Assembly: GCA_013398955.1 (NCBI GenBank) | Contig: VWPU01002951.1 | Coordinates: forward strand, 31,595-95,594 | DNA from: Callaeas wilsoni | Taxonomy: Eukaryota; Chordata; Aves; Passeriformes; Callaeidae | Reading direction: 5' to 3' | DNA: 64,000 bases | Part shown: piece after piece, positions 51,853-63,643 of the stretch | Layout: each line of letters opens with the position of its first letter | Position numbering within the stretch: position 1 is the first letter of the stretch | The notes under the pieces: model-generated | What the model saw: the letters and a program-made list of their open reading frames with translations, nothing else | Database searches by the model: none | What the model was told of the DNA's origin: nothing | Translations under genes and position numbers: made by a program

Positions 51853-54726
51853 AGTTCAAAATTGCAAATGAAGAAAAAATTCCCAGTCCAAAGCTGAGTC
51901 ACCATGCTGAGATACAGCCAGACTGGCTTCCACCTCAGCTCCTGGGCTTAATTTCCCACTGGCCATGTGTCGTTGCAGCTCTGAGCCAGTTAACAGGAAA
52001 ACATGGGGAGAAAAGATGCATATGAACAGAAGCCTTGCTGAATTTGGACAAGTTGTAGTTTTATTATGCTCTCTTCCTATGTCTCCACTCCTCTTAGCTT
52101 TTACTTGGCTTTTGGTTAGCTTTTTGTCGTGTCACCTCTGCGTCCACTTTGGCTCCCCTCTGCTGGCATGAAATGCTCTGCTGCCAGAGCTGAAAATGCT
52201 GAGCCAGCCTCAGGGGTCTTGTGAAGAATGTTGCTCCATTGCTCCATACAATTTAGCTCAGTGTTATTGCTTGTAAAATAATCCTCTTTTAAATACAACC
52301 ACCTTACAACCACTTTACAGCCTCCTGTGGCAATGAATTCCACATGCTTCTTAAAGACCACATATTTCATTTTATTTACCACTCATCGTATTCTTTGTAT
52401 AGTTATTACAAGCCAAACAAGGAGAGTGATACACACATTTATTTTACCATTTCACTGTACATTCCACATTCTTAACCCCTTCAGTCAGCCACCTTTTATC
52501 AAAGATGAGCAAGGTTGCTATTCCTATTACTATTTTAAAATTAAACATCAATTCTACAATCATGTAATAAACACAAAGATTCTCCACAGCCACCTTCAGA
52601 TAATATATTGTATATTTTGTATATGCAGCTATCATAACTTTATCAAGATTCTACATTTCCTTTTACTGAAAGATTTTAATTACTTCCTTTAAATAATCCA
52701 AAATTTTCTTTGGAGAAATATACATTTGAATTAGGAGTGTGTGAAACTTGTACATAGATCACAGATCTCTAATAAATGTGCCATAGTCCTTTCTCCATTG
52801 TATTTCAGTTGTCTAATGTGAATATTAAAGCATTATAATTCATTTTCTGGGAAATTTGTTCCACTAAGGATTTCAGAACAGTTCTACCAGAAAATCCACC
52901 TTGACCTACCTTGCCAAGACCCCTGTTGAGTCAATTTAAATAAATTACTATAACAGCTTGAGTTTTCATGAAAAAGAGAATTGAAATAATTTCTAATTTG
53001 ACATATGTTTACATTTATTTATTTATTTAGACTTACTCTCATTATGTCCAAATTCTTCTTCATCTCCCTCACTTTAACACATCTCATTTGGAATAGAAAA
53101 AAGAGTGCATAGGACACCCACAAAATATGAAACCTGTCCAAATGGAAAGTTCTGGCATTTTGGCTCTTGCCATTAAGCGCCTGGAAGTGTAACCCTCTGG
53201 TGAATGTGTGCCAGCAGCCTCTGGCTTGGCCTGTGGGCAGACACCAGATCATGCAGCCATGGTCACCAAACAAAGGGTCCCGAGTACTGGAAGCAGGGGA
53301 CAGTTTAAGGCAGAGTCCTGTGGCAAGAAGGATGTATGTGTACTGGATGGTGAAGGTATGAAAAGACAAACTGTGATTTCTCTCTTTAAATACACCTGTG
53401 TGCTGCTCCTAAAATCTCAGACTCTTGACCACTGGCATTATAATCTTCTGCTCCTTCCACAGATGAGTTTTCATGTTTCTTCTACTTGAATTCTTCATCC
53501 TATTTGGTGTTGATCTTCTTGTTAAGACTGATTACATTAGACTTGATAAAAAATCACAGAAAGTCATACATCTCTGTACCATACTGTGTAATTTCAATTA
53601 TAGCAACAACAACAAAAGGCAACAGACAGCTCGCAGTCATTCAGAAAACTTTTTTCTCCTATTAAGAAGACATTAAAAATCTTAATTCCCCACATTCTCA
53701 GTTTGGCTTCCAATGAAAAGTACAGTTGATTGAAATGCTAATGAGGGAAAAAGGAGATGAACAAGGAAAGGATTCTATGAATCTACAAAGATGGCTTTGC
53801 AAAGACACAGAAGAAGGTAATTATTAGAATGTCTGTCATCAGACATTATCATGTCTGTCATCTGGTGCTACCAGAAATGCTGTGTGGTGACCTCCTGCTG
53901 TATGCTAGAAATTGTTCACTTGCCTCTACAGGAACTCATCTTAATTTCATAAAGATGAGTAAATGGTGATGGGAATTTTTCTTTTCAATTTACTCTTTTT
54001 GTCTTGAATTTAAAAGAAAAAAAATAGTGTAAAATATTTATTTATTTAGTTAGCTAGTTATTTTAAATCAGCACTGTTTTTAGGCTATGGGGACGCTGTT
54101 ATGGTTAAATGTAAACAGCCTGACCTGAACAGTTGAATTTTTTACCTGGCTTTTTGGTAGTAACAGGAATTCAGCAGGGTTTTTCTTCATGGTTATATTT
54201 ACAGGGTCGGGGCCCTGATAACGTTACAGCTAATTGTCCTAATGACAACCTAACCCAGCAGCAAACCCTGTCATTTCCTCTTAGCTCACCTCCTCCTTCT
54301 CCGGATACCTGTAATGTGTAAAACAATGTTCATCTTTACTGGCAATGCAGCCATACGAAGAGCCATCCTTTTCTGAGATTTCAGTGGGAAATCCAGGAAC
54401 AGAGGCCTTAACTCTGTGTGTAAGGATAATGTTCTACAGACTAGCAATATAATCTCAGAGGCAAAATATTTCCTGCACAGAATTAACATAGAGCTTAATT
54501 TTAAAGATATGTTTCTGTATGGCTCATGAAATTTTCATTTAAACAGCAAACATCCATAAGAGGAAGAAAATCTTCATCAAAGTCAAGAAACTCTCAGCTT
54601 CAAAAGTGTTTCCTCCTAAGTTTTTGTCCAAACTGGCACATGGCTCAAAATGCTACAGTGCTTGTACACAAACATTTGAAAAAATAGTTTTCCAGTTTGT
54701 ATGAAGTAACTTGATTCACTTATTAC
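51853..54726. other. AT-rich stretch with a possible ancient repeat
   Basis: A phrase at about 52320-52400 (CCTGTGGCAATGAATTCCAC) resembles part of an ancient amniote LINE, where GTGGCAATGAGTTCCACAGG is typical. It is too short to assign. A (TTTA)n run lies near 53013-53030. At 53829-53862 the 12-mer ATGTCTGTCATC occurs twice, 22 bp apart, with a small hairpin. No exon is recognised. Confidence 0.45.
53828..53862. repeat. Short direct repeat with hairpin
   Basis: ATGTCTGTCATC occurs at 53829-53840 and again at 53851-53862. The first copy also pairs as AATGTCTG (53828-53835) with CAGACATT (53840-53847) over a 4-nt loop. This looks like a small replication-slippage product. Confidence 0.75.
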
Positions 54727-56196
54727 AGACCCACAGAATCAACAAGGTTGGAAGTGACATTCCAGATCATCCAATCCAACCATCAACAAACACCTAAACC
54801 ATATACCCAAGTCCCACATCCAGACACTGCTTAAACACTTCCAGAGATGGTGAATTCAACACATCACTGGGCAACTTATTCCCATTCCTAACCCCTTTGT
54901 CAGTGAATTTTTTTTCAATGTCTAGTATGAACCTTCCCTGGTGCAACTTAAGGTTATTTCGTCTCATGCTTTCACTTCAGACATGGCAGAAGAGACCAAG
55001 CCCCATCTAGCTACAACCTTCTTTCAGGCAATTTTAGAGAGCAATGAGGTCCCCTCTGAACCTCCTTTCCTTCAAGATAAACAGCCTCAGTTCCCTTACA
55101 GAGCTTGAGCTACAGACCCTTCACCAGCTTCATTTCCTCTCTTTGGATACTCTCCAGTGCTACAATGTCATTTTTGAAGTGAAGGACCCACAACTGAAGA
55201 CAGGACTCGAGGTGTGGCCTCACTAATGCCAAGTACAGGGGAACTGCCCTGGTGCTGCTGGCCACACTATTGCTGATACAGGCCATGTGCCATTGGCCTT
55301 CTTGGCCACCTGGGCACTGCTGGCTCATGTTCAGCTGGCTGTTGACCAGCACCCCCAAGTCCCTTTCTGCTAAGCCACTTTCCAGCTGGTCTGCCCCCAG
55401 CCTGTAGCACTGCCCGGGGTTGTTGTGATCCAAGTGCAGAACCCAGCACTTGGCCTTGTTGACCCTCATACCTCTGGCCAGTTGATCCAGCCTGTTCAGA
55501 TTCCTGTGCAGAGCCTTCCTGCCCTGCAGCAAATCAACACTCCTACCCAACTTGGTGTTCCCAGCAAACTGATTGAGGGTGCCCTTGATCGCCTTGTCCA
55601 GATCTTCGATAAAGATTTAAACAGAACTGGCACCAATACCAAGCCTTGGGGAACCCCATTAGAGACCAGCCACCAGCTGGGTGTGGCACCATTCACCAGC
55701 ACTTTCTGGGCCCAGCCATCCAGCCAGTTTTAATCCAGAAAAGGGTGCACCTGTCCAAGCCATGGGCTGCCAGATTCTCCAGGAGAATGCTGTGGGAGAT
55801 GATGTCAAACACTTCATTGAAATCTACACAGACAACATCCACAGCCTTTCCCTCATCAACAAAGTGGGTGACTTTGTCATAGAAGGAGATCACTTTGGTC
55901 GAGCAGGATCTGCCTTTTGTAAATGTATGTTGGCTTGGCCTGATCCCTGCACATGCTGTATTCTGGTACTCAGAAAGGTCTGCTCCATAACCTTCCTGGT
56001 ACTGAGATCAGGCTGATGGGCTGGTAATTCCCTAGATCATCCTTCCAACCCTTTTTGTCGATGAGCATTATACTTGTTAATTTCCAGTCAAGTGGGACTT
56101 CTCCTGTTAACCAGGACTAGTGGTAAATGAGTAAAAGTGGCTTGGTGAGCTTTTTTGCCAGCTCCCTCATTACCCTTGAGTGCATCCCATCTGGAA
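54727..56196 (-). mobile_element. CR1 LINE, 5'-truncated, longest copy, minus strand
   Basis: About 1.47 kb of CR1 in reverse orientation. The 3' edge is at CCACAGAATCAACAAGGTTG and the 5' truncation at GTGCATCCCATCTGG (about 56196). Between them lie the 3' region (GATCATCCAATCCAACCATC), the ORF2 C-terminus and the distal half of the reverse transcriptase domain. Phrases such as GAACCCAGCACTTGGCCTTG, GGCCTTCTTGGCC and CAGGAGAATGCTGTGGGAGA are typical CR1. The coding part is broken by frameshifts and carries a damaged catalytic box. The copy is longer and includes more of the reverse transcriptase than the one at 3.7 kb. Confidence 0.95.
55110..55893 (-). pseudogene. CR1 reverse transcriptase fragment, catalytic box lost
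   Basis: Three overlapping minus-strand frames carry successive reverse transcriptase blocks. Frame 55893-55693 has VDVVCVDFNEVFD and SHSILLENLAAHGLDRC. Frame 55702-55496 has NGVPQGLVLVPVLF (RT motif B/4 region). Frame 55550-55110 has GRSVDLLQGRKALHRNL, NNPGQCYRLGADQLESG, ERDLGVLVN and VRPHLESC. Between the last two, near 55600, a one-base change of frame is needed. At 55557-55568 the codons that should give the catalytic FADD (two metal-binding aspartates) read Phe-Ala-Gly-Asn. The enzyme would copy LINE RNA at the nick, but this copy cannot, with both aspartates replaced and the frame broken. It is a fossil. Confidence 0.9.
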
Positions 56197-56849
56197 AAAA
56201 AATTATTAAATTTACTGAACTTAATAAAGAGCAAAAGCCACTTTGGCAGTCTTATGGAATCCTATGATATTGGTTTAGGTAGCAGGGACTTGTGAACCTA
56301 ATGATAGCATAGGCTTCAAGCCTTCATTCCACACTGGACATGGACGTACAGCTTCCCTGTAAAGGCTTTGTGCTGTTCACAGCCACCTCTGCAACAGAGC
56401 GTAACTGCAATTCCCCACCACTGAGGCAGTGCCAACGCACAATGGTGGAAGACAGTGACACGTTTTTTTCCAACCACATGCAACTTCAGAAAAGCTTTAA
56501 ACAGCTTAGTGGTAATAAAACGTAAAACTCTGAAAAACTTATAAGTTAATCTAAAAAATAGGAACATGCAAATGCGAGAAAAGAGTAAATGAAAGCTGAT
56601 TTGCACACAACCAGTGTTAAAAATTACTGATGCTAAACCCATTTTGGGAGACTTACTGTGTTTCTTTGCTTGCATTATATCTTTCACATCTGCTAATCAT
56701 ATCCTCATGTCTGCAGAGGTGGAATTTCTCATAATTAGTGGAAAATATAACAGCTTTATATAAAACAGGCTTAAAATAAAAAGTGTTTTGACACTTCCAC
56801 ACAGGTGATAATCCTGATAACTTTATATGGACACAATCCAAGCCTGACA

Positions 56850-56967
56850 ATGAAACAAAAACTAACAAAAAACCAAGTAAACAAACAAAAAAAAAATCCA
56901 AAGAAAGAAAGAAAAAAAGGGAAAATAACCCCAGCAACATAAAACCACCCAAACCACCCACAAAACT
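56850..56967 (-). repeat. A/C-rich low-complexity tract
   Basis: Runs such as CAAACAAAAAAAAAATCC, AAAGAAAGAAAG and ACCACCCAAACCACCCACAAA. It is the complement in composition of the G/T tract at 8 kb. The 102-codon minus-strand frame over it is a Phe/Leu/Gly artefact. Confidence 0.7.
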
Positions 56968-57366
56968 GTTGGAGTTTTCTTTTTCTTGGTATTTAGATGA
57001 TTTTCTATGGCTTTACATGAGAAGTGATTTTTTATAGCCTTCTTCCATCTGATTGTCCATGCACTTTTAAGTATTGGCAAATGTTGAACATATGTAGGTC
57101 AAAGGCACCCTTTCCAATCATATTTCATTTTTATGCGCAATGGCTGTATATTAAAGTAGCAAAAAAGAAGCAGGTTAAGACCATAGCAACAAGACTGCTC
57201 TTGGCCCTGCAGGAGAACCCTGTGTCCCTCAGCCTCACAGGAGCTTGCTGTACCCTGTGCAAACTATGAGCAGCTAGATTTGGGAGAGGTGTATATTAGG
57301 CAGAGGTGCACAGAGGTGTGGGGTTTATGCTTGTATTCTTATGTACATCCAGTCCTGATTCTTTCA

Positions 57367-57412
57367 GGCCCTCAGTTTCCTATATGAAAATGAGAAATAT
57401 TGCAATTATTGC
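57367..57412 (+). mobile_element. Possible MIR-like SINE trace
   Basis: GGCCCTCAGTTTCCTATATG, then AAAATGAGAAATATTGCAAT, resembles the CCTCAGTTTCCTCATCTGTA and AAATGGGAATAAT segment of MIR-type SINEs. It is only about 45 bp long, so chance is possible. Confidence 0.35.
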
Positions 57413-58684
57413 AGCACTTTTAAACAGAATTTGAATTTTAATTAATGTCAACTTTGAGAGAGCATTGTAATGGGTATGTAACTATTCATGAAGATAGTCC
57501 TGTAAATTAGATGTATTCAATACCTTATAGGAATCATTCATTGCTTTCCAAGATCAGGGCATTGATGTCCATTTCTTTCCCTACTTTTACCATGCACATA
57601 TAAACTTCCAGCCTTCCTTTTCCCTTTGGGTTTTTCAGATCCATCCAGAAGCAGTGCTCATGCATCTGGCTAAAAATGGAGAATTATTTCTTCCGGGAGA
57701 AGCCTATCCCAATGTGGGGAAGACGTGCTTTGTCATCACATGGGCAGGAGAAAGAAACCACAATCCCCTTTGTACAGCAGAGATACTGAAACAGTGAGTT
57801 ATGACAGCCCTGCCCTGAGGGGCACTGATGCAGAACTCACTCAAAATGACTAAGGTGCTATATGTCTTACTCCATAATTCCAGGCACTTTGCCTCAGCCA
57901 AGTTATTGCTAATGCTCTCCTAGGGAGACAGAATTTGAAATGGTCTTCTAACAACGCGGAGTTAAGAGTCAATCGACAATTTATATACACTACTTTTCCT
58001 TAGAAGTGGTCTTTCAAAAGAAAATTATCCAATAAAGTTTCCACAATTCTTTTCTGCAGCATTTGCTTTCAAAATAGTTTTTTAAAAAATGGGTTTACCA
58101 TAAAGAATGTTCAGGGCAACCAACAAATTTTGCAGAATAGTTACATAAAACTTTCAACTTTAAAAAATTACAAAGCAGAATACACACACTCCCCTTTTCC
58201 CCCAACATGTAAGACCAGTAGGAAATCCTGTGCTTAAAAATATCCACCCTTTAAGATATGCAATGATTTTCACCTGGTAGATAAATGTACTTGGCCTTTT
58301 TGCTATAAGGCTGTTGCTGCTTTCCATTAACGAAAATAGCTCTAATTATATTTTCTTACTTTTCACAGTAACTAAACTCTATGAATAGGTGTATGAAAAT
58401 AGACAGCTGTAACAGACAAATGTAAAGTCACACTCAAAACCTCATTCACTTCACTAATTGCAGATGATTATTATAAAAAAGTGTTAGTGCTTACTATGAC
58501 CTGCAAAGGGGAAAACAGTGAATCAATCAAGATTGCAATTATGTTCTGAATACCATTAATAACCAGACTAAGATGGGCATTCAGCAGATAATTAAGTTAA
58601 AGCATACAAGTTTGCTGTGTTGTTTTTAACAGACTCCAGAGCAGATTTCCATCCTGTAGTTCATCACCCTTGTGTGAGCTTTCC

Positions 58685-58716
58685 CCAAGCATTTCTCCAG
58701 TCCAAGCATTTCTCCA
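58685..58716. repeat. Tandem 15-mer, period 17
   Basis: CCAAGCATTTCTCCA occurs exactly at 58685-58699 and at 58702-58716. It is a small slippage duplication in non-coding DNA. Confidence 0.9.
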
Positions 58717-59618
58717 ATGCAATGCCACTCCAGAGAATTATGAAGCCAGGAAAGAGAATGGATTTTCCAGACACCTCCCCAAAGCAAAGAAGTTGGTAGT
58801 GATTTGTTTGTTTGAGCATCTTCTCTCCAAATAAAGCAGACTAAAAGTAACAACCTGTGAAGAGACACTTGCCCTCTGCAACAGAGAACAGGCAGTTGTG
58901 CAAAATGGCCAGCAATGAGCTAGAAAATGCCCAGAAGCTTCACCCTGTTAATAATCCTTGTGAGGGCTCTAAAGCTAAATTTAAACCTGTCCTCATCAGT
59001 GATGCTCTGAGCTGAGTGGTGTTTTGCCACAGTCAGCAAATCTGTGCTTGCATCAACATAATGGGCTCTTCTGCAGTAGAGTGCTGAATAACTGACCTCT
59101 GTGGAGCTGTACTTTCCCGATGAATTTGCTCCTTTTCACAACATTGATTTTGAGTTAGAAGAGGTTTAAATTGTCATAAACACTTCCCCTTTTATATTTT
59201 CCTTAGGTTACCATTGAGAAACTGTATTCAACCCTGTTCTTGTTAAGTTGAGGATAGATTTTCCCACCTCACATCTCATTTTTATTTCCTTTAACCACTC
59301 TCAGGTGTTCACAAGCTTCCTTTGCTTACAAAAAGTTATAGAAAAGAAAAAAAAATAACCCAAAAGCACAACTAAACAAAGCACTGCAAATTGGCCCATC
59401 TACCTTTCCGAAAGTTAGCAGAATTCTGAAAAGTTATTTTCAATTACTTTTTTGTTCATTAATCACTTTATACTCAGCTGCAAGAAAGCAAGAAAATGTA
59501 GAATAGATGTTCAATTTTGTGTTCTTCAAAGAGAACACAAAAAAATGGGAAAAAACCCCAAAACCAGTTTGAGCCTCTCTCAAAAAATGATAGGCATGTT
59601 TGATATTAATAGTATTAA

Positions 59619-59643
59619 TTGTATTGATTGATAATCAATACAA
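59619..59643. repeat. 11-bp perfect hairpin, 3-nt loop
   Basis: TTGTATTGATT (59619-59629) pairs exactly with AATCAATACAA (59633-59643) across the loop GAT. It is AT-rich and cruciform-capable, with no element boundary or T-tract beside it. Confidence 0.88.
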
Positions 59644-62194
59644 AAAACCAAACTAACTAACAAAAAGCCTGCAAAAACATTTTCTGAAAAATTTTTGAAA
59701 GAAATAGCAAGTGTTATGAATTATATCATAAAAGTATTTACATATCAATGTTAATTGACAAAATAATTTAAATTGGACAATTTCAAAGTATTAATGTTTT
59801 ATGCCACCGAAAACAGAATTTAAAATGATTTAACAGCAGTCTTGAGGCAAACATAGTTACTTTATTATGGCCAAATAGTTATACAAAAGATGCAAAACAT
59901 AGTTATGAATGCATAGAAGATCAATTTTATTTATTTTACTTTCTGTTTATACACATACATGAAGGTGAGTTAAGCTTTCAAAAATATTTTCTCTTTTGAG
60001 ACTGTGTGAAGAAAAATTAATCCTGAAATTCATGTGATCATACAATGACCAAATCAGTGGCTCCATTACTCCTACAGTGTGCAGAAGCTAAGAGCTCTGG
60101 TAGATTCTCCAGCCAATGAGATGGGCCAGATCTTTTCTCATTTGGATAGGAAAAGTTCCTAAAATATCTGAATTCCATTTGTGCCTGCCTCCTTTGCAGG
60201 TGACAGATAAGGGGTAGACTTTCCCACTTTTCATAACTTATAAAGTTGGCAAGCACAACAGGTGAGATTCATGCTATTTACTGTCACTATTTACAGAGAA
60301 TTTAACTTCTGCTGAGCTTTAGTGATGATGCCCTCCTGCTACCCAAACCTTGGTACATGAACACAATGCAGTACTCAAGAGAGAGAGTCACTTATTGGAA
60401 ACAAAACTTTCAACATATTTTAGATGTTTACTTTAGCACAAAACCATTAGTATTTGATGAATAACATTCTAGAATCATCTACTTCTTTCTACCGACTATT
60501 AAAAATCCCTCAGTACCTATTTAAATAGGTACATTTATACTATGAATCTCTGAAATAATTGAAAGATATTTCCAGAAGTCAAGCACTTTCTACTGAAACA
60601 CTATTTTCTTGCCTCAACAAATTCATCACTTTTCAATGGACTTTTGTTGATAGTGTACTCTTAGAATCTATGTGATGATTAATTATAAATGAGATGATAG
60701 AAATTTAATCAATTCCATTGAGAGACTGTTTCACATTCAGCCTGGTATCATGCTAAGATTTGCCTTGAACCATCTCAGCTAAGTATCCACCACTCGTTTC
60801 CATACTCCCGTGAGCATTTTCTTTGAGTAGCTTGCACAGTTTTCTTCCTGAAGATGCCAAGAGCATTCAGGTCTTTATGTACCAAGAGACCTAAACTAAA
60901 AGGAAAGTAATCAGTCAGCCTTTCTGTTTTGGTGTAATTCCAAATCTCACTATAATGACTACGTTAAACTTATTCAGAATGTGAAAAGAACAGGTCAGAG
61001 CTTGAGGAAAACAAGGTTTATAGAGTCAATTTGGAGCACCATAGCAAGATTCAGTGTACTGCTCGAGCTATCACCTCCATGAGATATAAAACTGGTTACT
61101 TGTGACTATTGAAGGCTCCACAGCTTTTTTTTCCAAAAGTGAAAACACTAACAACGGTTTTCTATAATTTTTTAGTAAAGCAATAGCACCTTAGCACAGC
61201 ACATGTCTAAAGTGACTATCAGGGTAAGCGAAATAAGGGATTGTGATTCTGCACTAAAAACAGGACAGCAGAGAATTTCTGTCTTAGCAGCAGCAGGAAG
61301 ATTTAAGTAGGGTGTCCGTAGCCAAGTGAGTTTGAACTCTGAGAGTTCCACGTACATCTGTCGTCCTGCAGCCAATGCACACCCAGTGCTCACACCAGCC
61401 TCTGCCACCTTCCACCCTTGCGTGCAGGACACTCGCAGCTGCACACCACCGGTGGCTTTTCAGTAGATAGGCAAAATTTCACAGTAGAGTTTTTAAGATA
61501 TGTGTGCATCTAAAACTGCTCACGGGCCAGGTAAGAGATTCCATAGGGAAAAAAAAAAAAGCCTAATTAAAATTTATAGCAATTATTTACCTTGGATTTA
61601 CAATTTTAGAATTTTGGACAAGATATGGGAAAATTTGTTTGTACCAAAATAGCAGAGATATTTATCAATCTCACTTCTTTATATTTACTTCTGTGATTAC
61701 TAATTTTTTGAGGAAAAGATTTGCAGACTAGGAATTATTGTTCTTACAATGAATTGTTATTCTAGATTAAAGCATACTGTGAAGGGCAGTCAAGAACATG
61801 ACAATTTTCATGACGAGTTAAACCCTTCTATATTTAATCCTCTAGTAATAATTTACTGTAGCTGTCATGGTGCAAGACCAGTGGTCTTAAAAGAGCTGTA
61901 TATAGGTGTGATATTTTGCATTAGACCAGACAAAACACTCAAAGTGGCTTTCTGGTACAGAACCTCAGAGAACTGAAGCTGATGTGACCATTTACTTAAA
62001 TCCTGAAAGTCAATATAATTTACACAGCTAGATGCAGAATCTGTATTGTCTGTTCTACAGCATATTTTTGAGACTTCTTTCCAATAACTGCACTGTCCAG
62101 AATAGCTCTTGTGTAATACTTTGTGCTACAATATCTATTTGGAATAGTTTGTTGCTGTTTCATCTGTGAACCAACAATTTTGTACTACAGGGGG

Positions 62195-62221
62195 TGTTTT
62201 TGTTTGTTTGTTTGTTTTTTT
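62195..62221 (+). repeat. (TTTG)n simple repeat
   Basis: A short T-rich run with TTTG periodicity after GGGGGTG. It is the same plus-strand orientation as the tracts at 1.4, 14.6 and 17.95 kb. Confidence 0.85.
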
Positions 62222-63011
62222 AATCACTTGGTGAATGCTGTAAATGTCACAATTATTCTAGAATAAAATAATCTGTATTTTAAAATGCATTGCCCATGAA
62301 AGGAGTTATTCCAATTTAACTATTGTTAACCCATTTTTTCCACTAGAGCTATCACAGTCCACTTCCTTACAGAGACAAGTTCAGAGACAGCAGGAATGAG
62401 CTCCTAATACTGTACACAAATATTTTAAATATATTTTATAGCTTTAGTCAAAATCTCACTTCTGCATTTACATTTTTACAACTTTTAAAAAGAAACATAA
62501 GACTAGATATTTGTCCTGGGATTGTTTCTTTTGGGATAGCAACTTGTTGTTAAATATTTCATGACATTTCACAAGAATTTGTGTTGATGCCAATTTTTCA
62601 GCCAGACTCTAGCTCATGTAATTATATTCTGCTTTTGTAAATTACTCCTGAAGTTTCAATTTTATGTTACTATTTTTCTTCCTTATTTTAAGATACTGAG
62701 CTTTGTTTCTATGTACTGTTATACAGTTGAAGTTGGCTGTTTTAGATTCTACTAGTGAGTGATGTGGTTTTAATAAATACAACTTGTTTCAAAAAAGCAA
62801 TATAGACATTAGTTATTAGACTTTCACTTTAAATTCATCAGATGAAAGATGCAATCATAGTATAATCTATTGCTATGCTGTTCTCCATCACAGCTTTTCT
62901 GCTTAAGAAGAGACTATAAAATCTATCTCTTCCTTAAGAAATGCTTTTCTGTCTAAAATATTTCCCGAAGTGTTATAGAAATAAGGTATCAAGAGAAAGG
63001 CCCAAGTCTTC

Positions 63012-63028
63012 AAAAAAAAAAAAAAAAA
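63012..63028. repeat. A17 homopolymer at an LTR edge
   Basis: A run of 17 A residues is followed by five T residues, immediately before the recognisable part of the LTR at 63.03 kb. It is a likely sequencing and polymorphism hotspot. It may mark a truncation or secondary insertion boundary of the LTR. Confidence 0.8.
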
Positions 63029-63029
63029 T

Positions 63030-63284
63030 TTTTAGGGGAAGGTGTTCTAAAGGTTTCTATTCATTCTCATTATCCTCTTTTAATTCTGTTATTAAATTTT
63101 TCTTTATACTTTCTTAAAGTCTTGAGCCTGTTTTGCCTTTAAAGTGTTTTCTCCTAATCCTTATCTTACCCCATGAACTTTAAAAAATTGTTCTTTCTCC
63201 TCCTCTGCTCAACTATAGCAGAGGAAAATAAATAAAAGATTTTTTGCGAGTGCATTGGCCTTTGGCCAGTGTCCAACCCACAAC
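63030..63284 (+). mobile_element. 3' part of an avian ERVL-like LTR (5' LTR of a provirus)
   Basis: The segment follows the last third of the LTR at 18 kb in order: GGGGAAGGTGTTCTAAAGG, CATTCTCATTATCCTC, GAGCCTGTTTTGCC, TAATCCTTATCTTACCCCATGAAC, CTCCTCCTCTGCTC, then GGCCTTTGGCCAGTG and CCAACCCACAACC. A primer-binding site follows within a few bases, so this is the 5' LTR of a provirus read on the plus strand, with the LTR 3' edge at about 63280-63285. The U3 part is missing or unrecognisable upstream of the A17 run. An AATAAATAAA at 63227-63236 may be coincidental, because the family's usual signal lies further upstream. Confidence 0.75.
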
Positions 63285-63289
63285 CTTTT

Positions 63290-63307
63290 TGGTGGAGAAT
63301 GCGGGCA
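63290..63307 (+). other. Retroviral primer-binding site, tRNA-Ala type
   Basis: TGGTGGAGAATGCGGGCA is the exact complement of the last 18 nt, including CCA, of a vertebrate tRNA-Ala whose acceptor and T-arm end reads TGCCCGCATTCTCCACCA. The match stops after 18 nt, so this is a primer-binding site and not a tRNA pseudogene. Its place a few bases after the LTR end supports this. Confidence 0.85.
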
Positions 63308-63643
63308 ACTCATGAGGATTTTGAGATAAGGATATTAATTAGGAGAAATAATGGGCAAAACAAGTATTAAGTTATATAATTTAGTAGAAAGATAGTGAAA
63401 AATTTGTATTGTAATTGTAGTGAAATATCTAGGAGTGAATTTTTGTATAATTTGTAAGTTTTTTTCTGTGTTATAGTTATGTCTTAGATTTAGTGTAGAG
63501 AATTATTTCGTCTGTTTAATGTAGTAATCTTGTTGTTGTTGTTCTAACTAAGAATTATATGTTGAGTGTAATTTTGATAATAATCCTTAAATATGTGATT
63601 CATAAAGGCGAGTAATGGAATGTGGTAGTTTTGTATGGGTTGA
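63308..63643 (+). mobile_element. Decayed internal leader of the ERV
   Basis: About 335 bp follow the primer-binding site, AT-rich and with many stops. An ATG at 63351 opens only a very short frame. No gag, protease, reverse transcriptase or zinc-knuckle pattern is visible. The phrase TGTGGTAGTTTTGTATGGG at 63621-63639 also looks LTR-like and could be part of the next element instead. Confidence 0.5.

Larger units (their letters stand above)
56197..62990. other. AT-rich non-coding stretch, few repeats
   Basis: No exon is recognised. Minor items include an A/C-rich low-complexity tract (56850-56967), a MIR-like trace (57367-57412), a tandem 15-mer (58685-58716), an 11-bp hairpin (59619-59643) and a TTTG run (62195-62221). 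Frames reach about 123 codons, with no family resemblance. Confidence 0.5.

Noticed and set aside
52320..52400. GTGGCAATGAATTCCACA-like phrase as an ancient LINE copy
   Set aside because: Only about 20 bases match convincingly and the surroundings do not follow the family, so it is mentioned only inside the stretch description.
63290..63307. tRNA-Ala gene or pseudogene
   Set aside because: Only the last 18 nt of the tRNA match and the match stops abruptly beside an LTR end, as a primer-binding site does. No D-arm or anticodon arm is present.
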